Below are positions 55,906-64,000 of a DNA stretch of 64,000 bases, one piece after another (within the stretch, counting starts at the first letter, position 1; every line of letters begins with the position of its first letter). The DNA comes from GCA-2717185 sp964474755 (GTDB lineage Bacteria; Pseudomonadota; Alphaproteobacteria; UBA8366; GCA-2717185): contig CAYYUG010000006.1 in the NCBI GenBank assembly GCA_964474755.1, forward strand, positions 30,218 to 94,217, in the 5' to 3' direction. The translations under genes and the position numbers were made by a program. Below the pieces are notes generated by a model. The model was not told where the DNA came from and made no database searches. It saw only the letters and a list, made by a program, of their open reading frames with translations.

Positions 55906-56480
55906 ATGCCTCTAGCCGAAAAGCTAGATGCCATTCGTGAAGCAAGTGCCAAGAGAATTTCTATAGATAACCGCCCCATGATGGGCCGCGCCATAACCGA
56001 CCTTCGAAGGTCGGAAATTCTCGACGACGTCCCTAAAGTAGGCGATCCTCTTCCGGGTTTTTCACCGAAAAACGCCCAAGGAGTTGAACTACATCAACCC
56101 GACCTTCTGTCGCAAAGTGCTGTCGTCTTGACCATCTTTCGTGGAGTTTGGTGAACGTACTGTAATGCGGAGCTGTATGCTTTGCAGGGCGCCTTAGCAG
56201 ACCTTGAAGAAAAAAAACGCGCGACCCTTGTCGCACTAACCCGCAATTGCCAGAGCATAATCAGGCCCTTGTAAACAAATACACACTAAATTTTCAGCTT
56301 CTGTCCGACCCAGTAAATTACTACCCGGCGGAACTTGGCCTTTGATTTGAGGTGCCGGACGATCTGAAGGAAGTCTACGCAGATATTGGTATCGCCCCCC
56401 AGTTTCATTGCGATGGAGATTTCGAGTTTGGTTCATGGCCGCAACAGCTGTTCATAATGGTTTTGCTTAAGCTGTCTTAA
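55906..56480 (+). pseudogene. Peroxiredoxin-like (AhpC/TSA) gene with UGA at the redox Cys and further lesions
   Basis: The first frame (55906-56154) gives VGDPLPGFSPKNAQGVELH and LTIFRGVW, the usual lead-in to WCPYCN. TGA (56152-56154) falls on the first Cys; the next residues are TYCNAELYALQGALADLE, so the motif reads W-UGA-T-Y-C. Beyond VALT near 56240 one base is missing: LPEHNQALVNKYTLNFQLLSDP continues in another frame, a second TGA precedes FEVPDDLKEVYADIGI, and another shift occurs near 56430. The decay makes it a probable pseudogene. The UGA could be a relic selenocysteine codon. Confidence 0.7.
56156..56191 (+). promoter_or_regulatory. SECIS-like hairpin after the peroxiredoxin-like UGA
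   Basis: From 56160, CTGTAATGC pairs with GCTTTGCAG (56179-56187) with one T-T mismatch and one wobble, extended by CGT/GCG (56156-56158 with 56189-56191). The loop starts GG, 14 bases after the UGA. Loop G and position resemble bacterial SECIS elements, with the spacing slightly short. Confidence 0.4.
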
Positions 56481-56481
56481 A

Positions 56482-56911
56482 TGCACAACGCAGCAATCTT
56501 ACTCATTGAAGATTAGCATAGGCTTTCGCGGACACACCTTATTATTCATGTTATACATGAATAATATTTGTTAGATTGCTGTTGTATAACGTTTTTTAAC
56601 ATAATTTTGAGAAAACATACTAACTGAGGACTGATAAAAATTCTTATGATTTCTGTTAATACAATGACAACTACTAAATTCTATATGCAACCAACTGCCA
56701 TCGTTACCGGATCGATAACGGCCTTTGCCGGCATTAATTTTCTGCCGTGCACTGAAGCTCAGTATTGGATTAGTGGCTTGATTAAGTCTTTGATTGAACA
56801 GGACCCAGGCCAGATGACCATCCGCACCGTTATCATGGGACGTCGATTTTCCCCGCATCCAGCCAACGTATAGGATCACGTTAGATTTAATCTTGCTTAT
56901 CGGGGGAGCAC
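56482..56911. other. Intergenic region, possibly decayed
   Basis: Between the broken peroxiredoxin-like gene and the quinone oxidoreductase. It holds one perfect palindrome (56540-56566). Overlapping frames on both strands at about 56571-56879 have no family resemblance, so no gene is called. Confidence 0.5.
56540..56566. repeat. Perfect 12-bp palindrome, possible operator
   Basis: TATTATTCATGT (56540-56551) is the exact inverse of ACATGAATAATA (56555-56566), with a 3-base centre. It is AT-rich with no GC core and no clear T-run, so it looks more like a regulator site than a terminator. The next plus-strand gene starts at 56912. Confidence 0.5.
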
Positions 56912-57889
56912 ATGAAGGCCGTTGTTTGCCATAAATTCGGCCCTTACAAGAACATCGTCATAGAAGATTGGCCTGCACCTACGCCAGCATCCAACGAAGT
57001 GTGCGTCGCGCCACAGGCTTGGGGTCTAAACTATGTCGATGTCATCATGGTTGGAGGAACATACCAATTACGACCCGAATTGCCATTCGTGCCGGGCGGT
57101 GAAACAGCCGGCTATGTTATGGCTGTCGGTGCAGAAATCGACGATATTGGCGTTGGCGACCGCGTGATGACGAGTCACCGGCCGGGCGCTTTTGCCGAGT
57201 TAGTCGTTGCAAAACGCGCGAACATTATTCCCATGCCAGACAGCATGTCATTTGAAGAAGCCTCGGGGTTCCGTGCAGGGTTTGCAACTGCATATCACGG
57301 TCTTGTCCAAGGGGGTCGGCTGCAGTGCGGTGAGACAGTTTTGGTCCATGGTTCCACCGGTGGTATGGGGCTGGCCGCCGTACAAATAGCAAAACAGCTA
57401 GGTGCAACCGTTATCGCGACGTCTGAAAGCGATGACAAACTGTCGATCGTAGGATCCTGTGGCGCTGATTACTTGGTCAATTGCAAGAACGGTTTTCGTG
57501 ACCAGATCAAAGAACTAACCAGCGGACGCGGCGTCGACGTTGTTTTCGACCCGGTCGGCGGTGACGTATTTGATGAATCTATGCGCTGCCTCAATATGGG
57601 TGCCCGCCTCGTTGTCGTCGGCTTTACTGGCGGCCGAGCAGCCAAAGCCCGCACCAATCACTTACTCATTAAATGCGCATCAGTGACCGGGATCCGTTCC
57701 GGATCCATGTCCAGACGCGACCCAATAACCGCTAAAACGAATATGGACACGCTTTTGAAATGGGCTGCGGCCGGGAAAATTCGCACCCACATCTCACACC
57801 GTTTTCATTTTGGAGAAGTCATCAAAGGGCTGGACGCCATTGCGAAGCGACAAGTTGTCGGCAAAGCGATCCTGTATCGTAATGATTAG
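56912..57889 (+). CDS. NADPH:quinone oxidoreductase family protein
   Basis: 325-residue zinc-free MDR enzyme of the quinone oxidoreductase group. GLNYVDVIMVGGTYQ near 38, PGGETAGYV near 63 and the nucleotide site VHGSTGGMGLAAVQIAKQLGA near 147-167 are present, and VDVVFDPVGGDVFD near 208 is the family's conserved catalytic-loop region. No zinc ligands. GGGGGA precedes the ATG. It stands after a decayed region and before the DUF6166 gene, with no clear partner. Confidence 0.85.
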   Translation: MKAVVCHKFGPYKNIVIEDWPAPTPASNEVCVAPQAWGLNYVDVIMVGGTYQLRPELPFVPGGETAGYVMAVGAEIDDIGVGDRVMTSHRPGAFAELVVAKRANIIPMPDSMSFEEASGFRAGFATAYHGLVQGGRLQCGETVLVHGSTGGMGLAAVQIAKQLGATVIATSESDDKLSIVGSCGADYLVNCKNGFRDQIKELTSGRGVDVVFDPVGGDVFDESMRCLNMGARLVVVGFTGGRAAKARTNHLLIKCASVTGIRSGSMSRRDPITAKTNMDTLLKWAAAGKIRTHISHRFHFGEVIKGLDAIAKRQVVGKAILYRND

Positions 57890-57963
57890 TTACTGCAACT
57901 AGTTTACAGGTTTCATAATAGATTTTAAAATATCATAGATAGATCAGCTGAGGCTCGCAGCGT

Positions 57964-58272
57964 ATGGGGACCTACCAGGGCGCACGTACAATTGATGGAG
58001 TAAAGGTTTTAGCGGATGGGCAACCGCTAGATCCTCGGACTGATCTAAATCGCTTTACGGATCGGGGCTTCGAATGGACATACGAAGGCGTCGAACCGGC
58101 ACAACTCGCCCTTGCCCTATTAGCTCATCATCTGGGCGATGACACAAAGGCGCTCAGCTTGTGCGATGCTTTCATGCGGCGCATTATCGCTAATCTCGAT
58201 AATGACTGGGAATTGACGGCTGCTGATATTGACAGAGCTATTGCCAAAATCGACGGAGGATCGAAGCCATGA
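57964..58272 (+). CDS. DUF6166 domain protein
   Basis: 102-residue small protein. The pattern of a short N-terminal strand segment (YQGARTIDGVKVLADG), a central FEWTYEGVEPAQLALALLAHHLGDDTKAL and a C-terminal W-containing helix (WELTAADIDRAIA) matches DUF6166, a family of unknown role often near mobile or accessory genes. The stop overlaps the start of the hydroxylase gene by 4 bases, so the two are translationally coupled. Confidence 0.7.
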   Translation: MGTYQGARTIDGVKVLADGQPLDPRTDLNRFTDRGFEWTYEGVEPAQLALALLAHHLGDDTKALSLCDAFMRRIIANLDNDWELTAADIDRAIAKIDGGSKP

Positions 58273-59039
58273 TGAGTGAGAAACAAGCATCGTTCCGGGG
58301 CGAATACCGTTCACGCATCGATGGATGGTACAATGGTTATGTCCATATCGCCGTAATTTACGGGATCGGTATCCAGGCGATGTATGTTTATATCCAAAAC
58401 ATCGCCACAGTGCAGTGGTGGGAGTGGCTAACGATCCCCGCAGCTTTCCTGATGTGCAACATCTTTGAATGGTTCCTGCACACCCATATCATGCACCGTC
58501 CAATTACGATAAAAGGGCTGCGACCAATTTATATCCGTCATACCCTGAACCACCACCAATTCTTCTCCGACAGCGAGATGCGATTTCGAGATCAGATGGA
58601 TTGGCGGGTTACCGTCTTCCCACCATACGCTCTCGTGATCTTCATCCTAATGTCAGCGGCTGGAGGCGTGATCCTGGGCTATCTAATTTCACCGAATGTC
58701 GGCTGGCTGCTCATGTGTACCACGACGAGCATGTATCTTATCTACGAGTTCATGCATTTCTGCTGTCATGTAGATGAGAATTGGTTCGTGCGCTATTGCC
58801 CATTCGTCAATACGTTGCGGCGGCACCACACCGCCCACCACAATTCACGCCTTATGATGGAAACGAACATGAACCTGACGTTTCCGATCGCAGATTGGAT
58901 GTTCGGCACTTCGGATCTGGACCGCGGCCTGCTGGGTCACCTTTTCAACGGATACAGCACAAAGCATCTCAAATCCGACCTTCGAGGCCAGCCGAAGACA
59001 CCAATTGAAGCAGCGGCGCATCCGATAGCAGCGGAATAG
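58269..59039 (+). CDS. Fatty acid hydroxylase / sterol desaturase superfamily membrane protein
   Basis: 256 residues with four or five hydrophobic segments and the di-iron histidine boxes of the superfamily: HTHIMHR near 70, HTLNHHQ near 93, HFCCH near 160 and RRHHTAHHN near 180. Such enzymes hydroxylate or desaturate lipids using O2 in the membrane. Coupled to the DUF6166 gene (ATGA-type overlap) and followed by a small two-helix membrane protein 27 bases later, which may be its partner. Confidence 0.8.
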   Translation: MMSEKQASFRGEYRSRIDGWYNGYVHIAVIYGIGIQAMYVYIQNIATVQWWEWLTIPAAFLMCNIFEWFLHTHIMHRPITIKGLRPIYIRHTLNHHQFFSDSEMRFRDQMDWRVTVFPPYALVIFILMSAAGGVILGYLISPNVGWLLMCTTTSMYLIYEFMHFCCHVDENWFVRYCPFVNTLRRHHTAHHNSRLMMETNMNLTFPIADWMFGTSDLDRGLLGHLFNGYSTKHLKSDLRGQPKTPIEAAAHPIAAE

Positions 59040-59066
59040 TCACTCCAAAGATGCGTCGATAGCCTC

Positions 59067-59237
59067 ATGCCAAACTATTTGAAGATCATCATCTGTCTGG
59101 TCGTCGCTACCTTGGCAGGACTGGTCTACTATATCGGTATAAACGCACGCGAGATTGTAATCGGAATTGCAGCCCTTATGATGGTTGCGATATGGTTGTT
59201 TCCTGAGGCGAGAGGTGGGAAAGGATCAACTCACTAA
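59067..59237 (+). CDS. Small two-helix membrane protein
   Basis: 56 residues: one hydrophobic helix at about 6-24 (KIIICLVVATLAGLVYYIG), a short INARE linker and a second helix at about 29-45 (EIVIGIAALMMVAIWLF), ending in a basic tail. A small membrane protein following the hydroxylase; it may be an accessory subunit. No family recognised; the gene is too short for routine ORF calling, and lacks a strong ribosome binding site, so it is tentative. Confidence 0.5.
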   Translation: MPNYLKIIICLVVATLAGLVYYIGINAREIVIGIAALMMVAIWLFPEARGGKGSTH

Positions 59238-59399
59238 CAAGGCAAGGCCTATCTAAACACCCAGACGTTTCTCTTCCTGGGGCCACTCTATCTGCACGAA
59301 GCAAATGGCAGAAGTTGATGCTATGCGTTTAGACAATTTTTTCGTGCCAACCAAGGATCGCTTTCTTACCCGATAAGTGTCCACAAACTTTAGTATTGC

Positions 59400-60539
59400 T
59401 TATCGCAGCATACCTCGCGCAGTGATCGGCCATAGAGATTCTACGTGCCCGTCGCGGATCCCTACATACCAGTCATACAGATTGACTGTTGGGTCAACGT
59501 GACCAGGAACAACCTGCACCTTATCGCCAACCCTAAGGTCACGGTTTCCCTGAGTAATGTTCCTATCAATCGATAATTTCCCATGTTCGTCCGAAGCACC
59601 GACGAACTCGACACCCGGCGTATCCCATAAACGCGGCATACCAGAATCGATACTTAGCGCCTTGAGCCCTGCATCGAGTATGGCTTTGTCCTCTGTCACT
59701 CGACTCATGATGGTTGCGTAGATAAAAAGACTATTCTCAAATTCAGCAAAGGCGGACCCATCCTCAGCCTCATTCCGCCCGTAATCGACATCCATAAAGA
59801 CGTAGGAACCGGCCTGTAACTCGTTATAGACGCCACTTTCGGCCTCAAATTGATACGTGCCTGTCCCCGCCCCGCCAACAATGTCACACGCAAGACCAGC
59901 TGCACTAAGCAGGGCAACTGTTTCCGAGGTTAGCCCAATCGCTGTCTTGGCTGCAGCCCGGCGTTCGTCATAGGCACGAATATGTTGAGAGCGGCCCTGG
60001 TAGGCTTGTAGACCAGCAAAGCGCAAATTATTGCTGCTATCAATTATCTGCGCCAAGGTAACGGCGGGCGTTCCCGGCGCCACGCCACATCGCCCTGCTC
60101 CGACATCAATCTCAACTAGTACATCGAGCAAAACCCCAGCGGCACCAGCGGCGCCATCGAGATCCGCCACATTCCCGGCATCATCTGCACAGACCGAAAC
60201 CTTGGCTTGGCGAGCCAGCGCTGCAAGGCGGGCCAGTTTCGGTGCACCTACAATCTGATTGCTCACCAAAACATCACGGACGCCCCCATAAACCATGGCC
60301 TCTGCCTCACCGACCTTCTGGCAACAGACGCCCACTGCACCGTGTTCTATCTGCCGTAATGCGACGACGGGACATTTATGGGTCTTGGAGTGCGGCCGCA
60401 GTCGTGCATCGCTACCTCTAATATTGTCTGCCATGCGCTTTAAATTTCGCTCAAAAGTGTCCAAGTTGACCAAAAGCGCGGGGGTATCGACCTCTTCCAC
60501 GGGCATGCCAACGTATGCAGGCGCAGGTGTTTCGGGCAT
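59400..60539 (-). CDS. DSD1-type PLP enzyme (D-threonine aldolase / 3-hydroxy-D-aspartate aldolase-like)
   Basis: 379-residue alanine-racemase-fold (type III) PLP enzyme. VDTPALLVNLDTFERNLKRM near the start, the PLP lysine in LRPHSKTHKCP near 57 and the C-terminal DSD domain with metal-binding His and Cys (QVVPGHVDPTVNLYDWY) are typical of DSD1 and D-threonine aldolase families. ATG at 60539 follows AAGGAG by 7 bases and is preferred to one six codons upstream. Substrate unresolved. Confidence 0.85.
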   Translation of the reverse strand: MPETPAPAYVGMPVEEVDTPALLVNLDTFERNLKRMADNIRGSDARLRPHSKTHKCPVVALRQIEHGAVGVCCQKVGEAEAMVYGGVRDVLVSNQIVGAPKLARLAALARQAKVSVCADDAGNVADLDGAAGAAGVLLDVLVEIDVGAGRCGVAPGTPAVTLAQIIDSSNNLRFAGLQAYQGRSQHIRAYDERRAAAKTAIGLTSETVALLSAAGLACDIVGGAGTGTYQFEAESGVYNELQAGSYVFMDVDYGRNEAEDGSAFAEFENSLFIYATIMSRVTEDKAILDAGLKALSIDSGMPRLWDTPGVEFVGASDEHGKLSIDRNITQGNRDLRVGDKVQVVPGHVDPTVNLYDWYVGIRDGHVESLWPITARGMLR

Positions 60540-60591
60540 AACAGTCTCCTTACACAACCTTCCAATAGAACGTAACGATAATTAAAGTCGA

Positions 60592-60900
60592 CTAGGCTTC
60601 TTCGCTGCCTTCATCCTCTTGTGCCGAGAAATAGTCCTCAACCAATTGAAAAATAACCGACGCATCGTCCGGCGTACTAATAACCAAATTACTGCCCTGG
60701 CCATAGATGTTGAGAACGTAGCCGCGGTCCGCACAAACCGTTTCAAGTGCTGAGACAAAGGGTGTAATGACGTTTTCATTCAGCGTTTCTGCGTTTGAAT
60801 ATTGCGCCATACGGGCCAATAAATCTTCGCGGAGTGACTTCACATTACTCTTGCCTTTCGCACGCCCTTTCGGTTTTCCGCGTGGTTTTCCTTGCGCCAT
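60592..60900 (-). CDS. Hypothetical protein with Lys/Gly-rich N-terminus
   Basis: 102 residues. The first 20 residues are basic and repetitive (GKPRGKPKGRAKGKS), then LREDLLARMAQYSNAETLNENVITPFVSALETVCADRG and YVLNIYGQGSNLVISTPDDASVIFQLVEDYF suggest a small alpha/beta domain with an acidic tail. It matches no family I know. Start at 60900 is preferred to a longer frame. Divergent from the phosphodiesterase gene. Confidence 0.55.
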   Translation of the reverse strand: MAQGKPRGKPKGRAKGKSNVKSLREDLLARMAQYSNAETLNENVITPFVSALETVCADRGYVLNIYGQGSNLVISTPDDASVIFQLVEDYFSAQEDEGSEEA

Positions 60901-61016
60901 GACGCTTCCCGATTTTGTTTCGCGTACAGTTGTGGTACGGCGAATAGGCCAGATGCGCAAGCAATGTAATCAAGTACGCCAAGCTGCTTATGAGTTTTTA
61001 TATTGAAGGACGAACC

Positions 61017-61871
61017 ATGAAATTCATTCATATCACCGACCCGCATATCGTTCCGGTCCCAAGAATGCTCTGCGCTTTAGACCCACGAGCACGACTGAAA
61101 AAGGCGATCAACGATATTAATAGACATCATCGGGACGCCGAATTTGCCGTCTTAACCGGTGACCTCGCATATCTTGGAGAGCCCAGCGCTTATGAAGACC
61201 TGCGGGATCTCCTCAATAGCCTTACAATTCCCTACCATTTATTGGTGGGTAACCACGATCACCGTACTAATTTCAGGAAAGTTTTCCCGGAGACCCCGCT
61301 CGATGACAGCGGTTTCGTCCAATATGTTGTCGAGACTGAGGTTGGTGCCTTCATCATGATGGATACGATGGAAACCGAGGCACCGAAAGGCGTCTATTGC
61401 AATCTCAGGTTTGAATGGCTCGAGCGACAACTAACAACGCTCGCTAAAGACCCTGTATATTTGTTCATGCACCACCCACCGTTCGACATAGGAATTCGTT
61501 CTCTGGATGAAAGTCGATTACCAGATACGGAACAACTTACTCAGCTGATCAAGGCACATGGCGATATTCGCCATCTGTTTTACGGCCACGTGCACCGAGC
61601 AGTCTGGGGCAGTTGGAATGGTGTCCCAACATCAGCGTTGCCCGGAACTAATCACCAGGTTGGGCTGACCCTTGGCGGATCACCGGAGATGTTAGGAACA
61701 CATGAGCGCCCTGCTTATGGCGTCGTTTTGATTGAGAATGGTTGCGTGAACGTACATTTGCGCGACTTCATTGACGCAAGCCCACGATTTCCTCTGCTCA
61801 GCAATGCGTCAAAGTCTGCCAACACACCCGATGATCTGCCCTCTCCCGCAAGAGAATTGGAAGGAATTTAG
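61017..61871 (+). CDS. Calcineurin-like phosphodiesterase (CpdA-like)
   Basis: 284-residue metallophosphoesterase. All five metal-ligand blocks are visible: ITDPH (Asp8, His10), LTGDLAY, LLVGNHDHR, LFMHHPPFDIG and LFYGHVHR. It resembles CpdA 3',5'-cyclic AMP phosphodiesterase, though related enzymes act on glycerophosphodiesters. ATG at 61017 is decided by GAAGGA 6 bases upstream; the longer frame begins 9 codons earlier. No signal peptide. Confidence 0.85.
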   Translation: MKFIHITDPHIVPVPRMLCALDPRARLKKAINDINRHHRDAEFAVLTGDLAYLGEPSAYEDLRDLLNSLTIPYHLLVGNHDHRTNFRKVFPETPLDDSGFVQYVVETEVGAFIMMDTMETEAPKGVYCNLRFEWLERQLTTLAKDPVYLFMHHPPFDIGIRSLDESRLPDTEQLTQLIKAHGDIRHLFYGHVHRAVWGSWNGVPTSALPGTNHQVGLTLGGSPEMLGTHERPAYGVVLIENGCVNVHLRDFIDASPRFPLLSNASKSANTPDDLPSPARELEGI

Positions 61872-62247
61872 CCTATGGTTAGTATCCACTGTTCGTTCAA
61901 CGATGTTTCTAAGCCATTCTAAAAAGGATGCACAGCCTATCAGGTAGGTGGGCGATAAACATTGAACGGTATGACCGCATTGTCGGAGCGAAGCGTTAAA
62001 CCAGCGATGCCAACAAACCATCGCTTACCAAAGAACTCAATCGCCGCCTGTATAAACAAGTCGACTTGGTCGTCAGATTTTCCTAACCCTGAGAAAGAAG
62101 GGTATGATTTTAGGAAGTATTAATTCTCTCATGAAGTCAAAATCGAGCTGCGCGCGAGATGTATTTATTGGCTAACGCGTTGCATACAAATTTTAATGCG
62201 GGGCACCAGGCCACTTCGCCTGACCAGCCCATTCAAATGCGTTAGCA
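61872..62247. other. Intergenic region
   Basis: 376 bases without a supportable gene. Short fragments such as RRLYKQVDLVV in one frame vaguely resemble transposase tails, but they are scattered over several frames and are not called. Confidence 0.4.
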
Positions 62248-63810
62248 ATGACATTCGCCGCGCACGCCAGCACCGATGATCTGTTCGAACGCTTTGGCCC
62301 CATATATCGCTGGCTGGTCACCGCAACGGTGATGACTGCCGCTATAGCGATGGGCTTCGCATCATCTATGGTCAATGTTGCCGTCCCTTCGGTTATGGGT
62401 GCTTTCGGGGTAGGGCTTGACCAAGCGCAGTGGATGGCGACCGGGTTCCTGGCAACAATGGCAGCGACGATGCTGCTCAGTTCCTGGCTAATCGAGGTGC
62501 TTGGCCAACGCATTACCTTCATCGCGACGATGACCATCTTTAGTGCTGGCGCCTTCATGAGTGCCACTGCGCCTAATATCGACCTGTTAATTCTAGGCCG
62601 TGTATTACAAGGGTTTGCGACTGGAATCGGCCAGCCGCTTGCCATGTTCAGTATCTTCAGTGTTTTTCCACCAGATCGTCGCGGCACGGCAATGGGCATA
62701 TACGGTCTTGCCAGCGTTCTCGCACCAACGTTCGGTCCAATTCTTGGAGGGATAGCGATCGACACAATCAGTTGGCGGTATTTGTTCTATCTACCTCTGC
62801 CATTTTGTTTTCCCGCTCTCCTCCTCGGCCTAATTTTCATGCCTGGAAAAATATTACCCAAACAACTACCGCCATTCGACTGGATTGGTCTTGGCCTTAT
62901 CTTTTTTATTTTATTCAATGTACTCAGTGGTCTCGCAAATGGGCCACGTTGGAGTTGGGATTCCAATGCCGTTGTCATCCGCCTCACCTGCGGTACCATT
63001 GGGATCATCGTATTTATATTCTGGGAACTCCGTGCAACCTATCCATTGCTTGACCTGAGCCTATTCAAAGACAGGCAATTTAGTCTGACCATGATTGCGG
63101 GTTTTGTGTTCGGCGTTGGCCTTTATGCCTCAGGTTATTTCATCCCGGTCTTTGTTCAGACTATTCAGGATTACAGTGCAACTCGTGCCGGATTGCTGCT
63201 TGCACCTGGTGGCCTCGTCATGATGTTATTCTTTCCGCTGGCAGGGCGAATAACTGACTCGATACCGGCACATATCCCCATAGCCGCCGGGCTGCTTATC
63301 TTCGCTATAGGTTTCTTTCTAATAGAAGCCGTCGACGTAAATACGACTTTCTGGACTCTTGTTGCCTATACGGCAATCATTAAGATCGGCTTAAGTTTCG
63401 CAATTCCATCGCTAAGCGTCGCTGCGTTGCGTTCTGTCCCGTCAGACAAACTGGCGCGTGGAGCCTCGAGTGCCACCTTCTTCCGTAATCTTGGCGGCGG
63501 CTTCGGTATTACGTTGCTAACTGCATTCTTCCAGCATCGAACTCGTTTCCACGGCGAAGCCTTTACGGCAACACAAACTTCAGACAATCAAACAACTCAA
63601 TATCTCCTTGGCAAGGTCGAAAACCTTCTCACTGCATCTGGAATTTCGGATACAAGCGTGTCGTCGGGCGCTCTAAATTTTCTAGCAGAAGTCGTATTAG
63701 CCCAGGCCAGCACGTTAGGTTTCAAAGACACATTCCTTGCCATAGCTGTAACAGCATTACTTGCCGTTGGACCCGCTTGGATGATCGGCCGATCTGAACC
63801 AAAACGATAG
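62248..63810 (+). CDS. MFS transporter, DHA2 (EmrB/QacA) family
   Basis: 520-residue exporter with 14 predicted membrane helices, as in DHA2 drug:proton antiporters. ASSMVNVAVPSVMGAFGVGLDQAQWM matches motif D1 of the first helix, ASVLAPTFGPILGGIAIDTISWRYLFYL is the antiporter motif C region, and FPPDRRGTAMG is the loop motif. It probably exports amphipathic compounds with a membrane-fusion partner, which is not in the window. The ribosome site is weak, so the exact start is moderately sure. Confidence 0.85.
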   Translation: MTFAAHASTDDLFERFGPIYRWLVTATVMTAAIAMGFASSMVNVAVPSVMGAFGVGLDQAQWMATGFLATMAATMLLSSWLIEVLGQRITFIATMTIFSAGAFMSATAPNIDLLILGRVLQGFATGIGQPLAMFSIFSVFPPDRRGTAMGIYGLASVLAPTFGPILGGIAIDTISWRYLFYLPLPFCFPALLLGLIFMPGKILPKQLPPFDWIGLGLIFFILFNVLSGLANGPRWSWDSNAVVIRLTCGTIGIIVFIFWELRATYPLLDLSLFKDRQFSLTMIAGFVFGVGLYASGYFIPVFVQTIQDYSATRAGLLLAPGGLVMMLFFPLAGRITDSIPAHIPIAAGLLIFAIGFFLIEAVDVNTTFWTLVAYTAIIKIGLSFAIPSLSVAALRSVPSDKLARGASSATFFRNLGGGFGITLLTAFFQHRTRFHGEAFTATQTSDNQTTQYLLGKVENLLTASGISDTSVSSGALNFLAEVVLAQASTLGFKDTFLAIAVTALLAVGPAWMIGRSEPKR

Positions 63811-64000
63811 CATCAATGATCCACTGAGCTTTCTAGTGAGGCTCATTTTGATACTATTTCGGCAAAGTTCGTCTGATTTAAAACGACCAACGCGAGTTGA
63901 TAAATAAAGAAGGGGCGACCTTGGAATTCCCAGACTCTGTCTAAGCCTTATTAGCTGTCTTTCTCTCAGTTTTAGACGATCGATAAATCGTTTAAAATCG

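Noticed and set aside
56571..56879. Small genes on both strands
   Set aside because: Overlapping frames without family resemblance or good ribosome sites; probably chance frames in a decayed stretch.
61950..62100. Transposase remnant
   Set aside because: Only short, unconvincing similarity scattered over several frames; no inverted repeats seen.
63820..63850. Terminator after the DHA2 transporter
   Set aside because: Only a 5-bp TGAGC/GCTCA stem with an 11-base loop; too weak to call.

Overview
The window looks like part of a free-living, catabolically versatile alphaproteobacterium, probably an uncultured Rhodospirillales-like lineage. The best lineage markers are a TrcR/DUF1013 cell-cycle regulator (2674-3474), DUF1192 and TIGR02444 proteins and two YdcH/DUF465 proteins. 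It is a scaffold with two 100-N gaps (27456-27555 and 54689-54788). The genus is not determinable from the sequence alone. No phage, IS element, CRISPR array or rRNA was seen; there is one tRNA, Val(CAC).

Layout. 1-8.1 kb: 3-hydroxybutyrate dehydrogenase with DUF1192, a quinone oxidoreductase, trcR, propionyl-CoA synthetase, a nitroreductase, a DUF465 protein and ubiX. 8.7-13.4 kb: a phosphofructokinase/TIGR02444 pair, then purE-purK-sseA. 13.4-18.7 kb, minus strand: a hydantoinase-A-like ATPase with an enolase-superfamily enzyme, and a glyoxalase-II-like enzyme with an Ldh2-type reductase. 18.8-24.4 kb: DUF547 and DUF427 proteins and a divergent biotin locus (bioFD / bioBA). 24.7-36.5 kb: an MFS transporter with a gamma-glutamyltransferase-like protein, a minus-strand operon (luciferase-like oxidoreductase, M81/MlrC, class-V aminotransferase, Asp-box protein, MaoC), and a divergent plus-strand run of three tandem luciferase-like paralogues plus a binding-protein-fold gene. 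36.7-39.5 kb: protocatechuate dioxygenase genes pcaH and pcaG split by an enoyl-CoA hydratase, a VOC protein and a broken cutA. 40-45.8 kb: gph, tRNA-Val, a GFA protein, a hydrolase, a single-subunit molybdopterin oxidoreductase, and a methyltransferase interrupted by one in-frame UGA. 45.8-55.8 kb: luciferase-like/hydrolase pair, an operon of molybdoenzyme, esterase and two acyl-CoA dehydrogenases, an alcohol dehydrogenase and a ureohydrolase. 55.9-64 kb: a decayed peroxiredoxin-like gene with a UGA at its redox Cys, a quinone oxidoreductase, a fatty-acid-hydroxylase cluster, a DSD1-type PLP enzyme, a CpdA-like phosphodiesterase and a DHA2 efflux pump.

How the genes work together. Biotin and purine genes are housekeeping. 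Most of the rest is oxidative catabolism: ring cleavage, beta-oxidation-type steps, flavin monooxygenase-like enzymes and hydrolases. Substrates cannot be read from sequence.

Most interesting observation: the methyltransferase at 44956-45780 keeps one reading frame across a UGA directly after a Cys codon, and a two-part hairpin with geometry expected of a bacterial SECIS element follows at once. A second gene (55906 onwards) has UGA exactly where the first Cys of a WCxxC redox motif should be, also followed by a hairpin, although that gene has other lesions. Together they suggest a selenocysteine-decoding genome and a possible selenoprotein methyltransferase.
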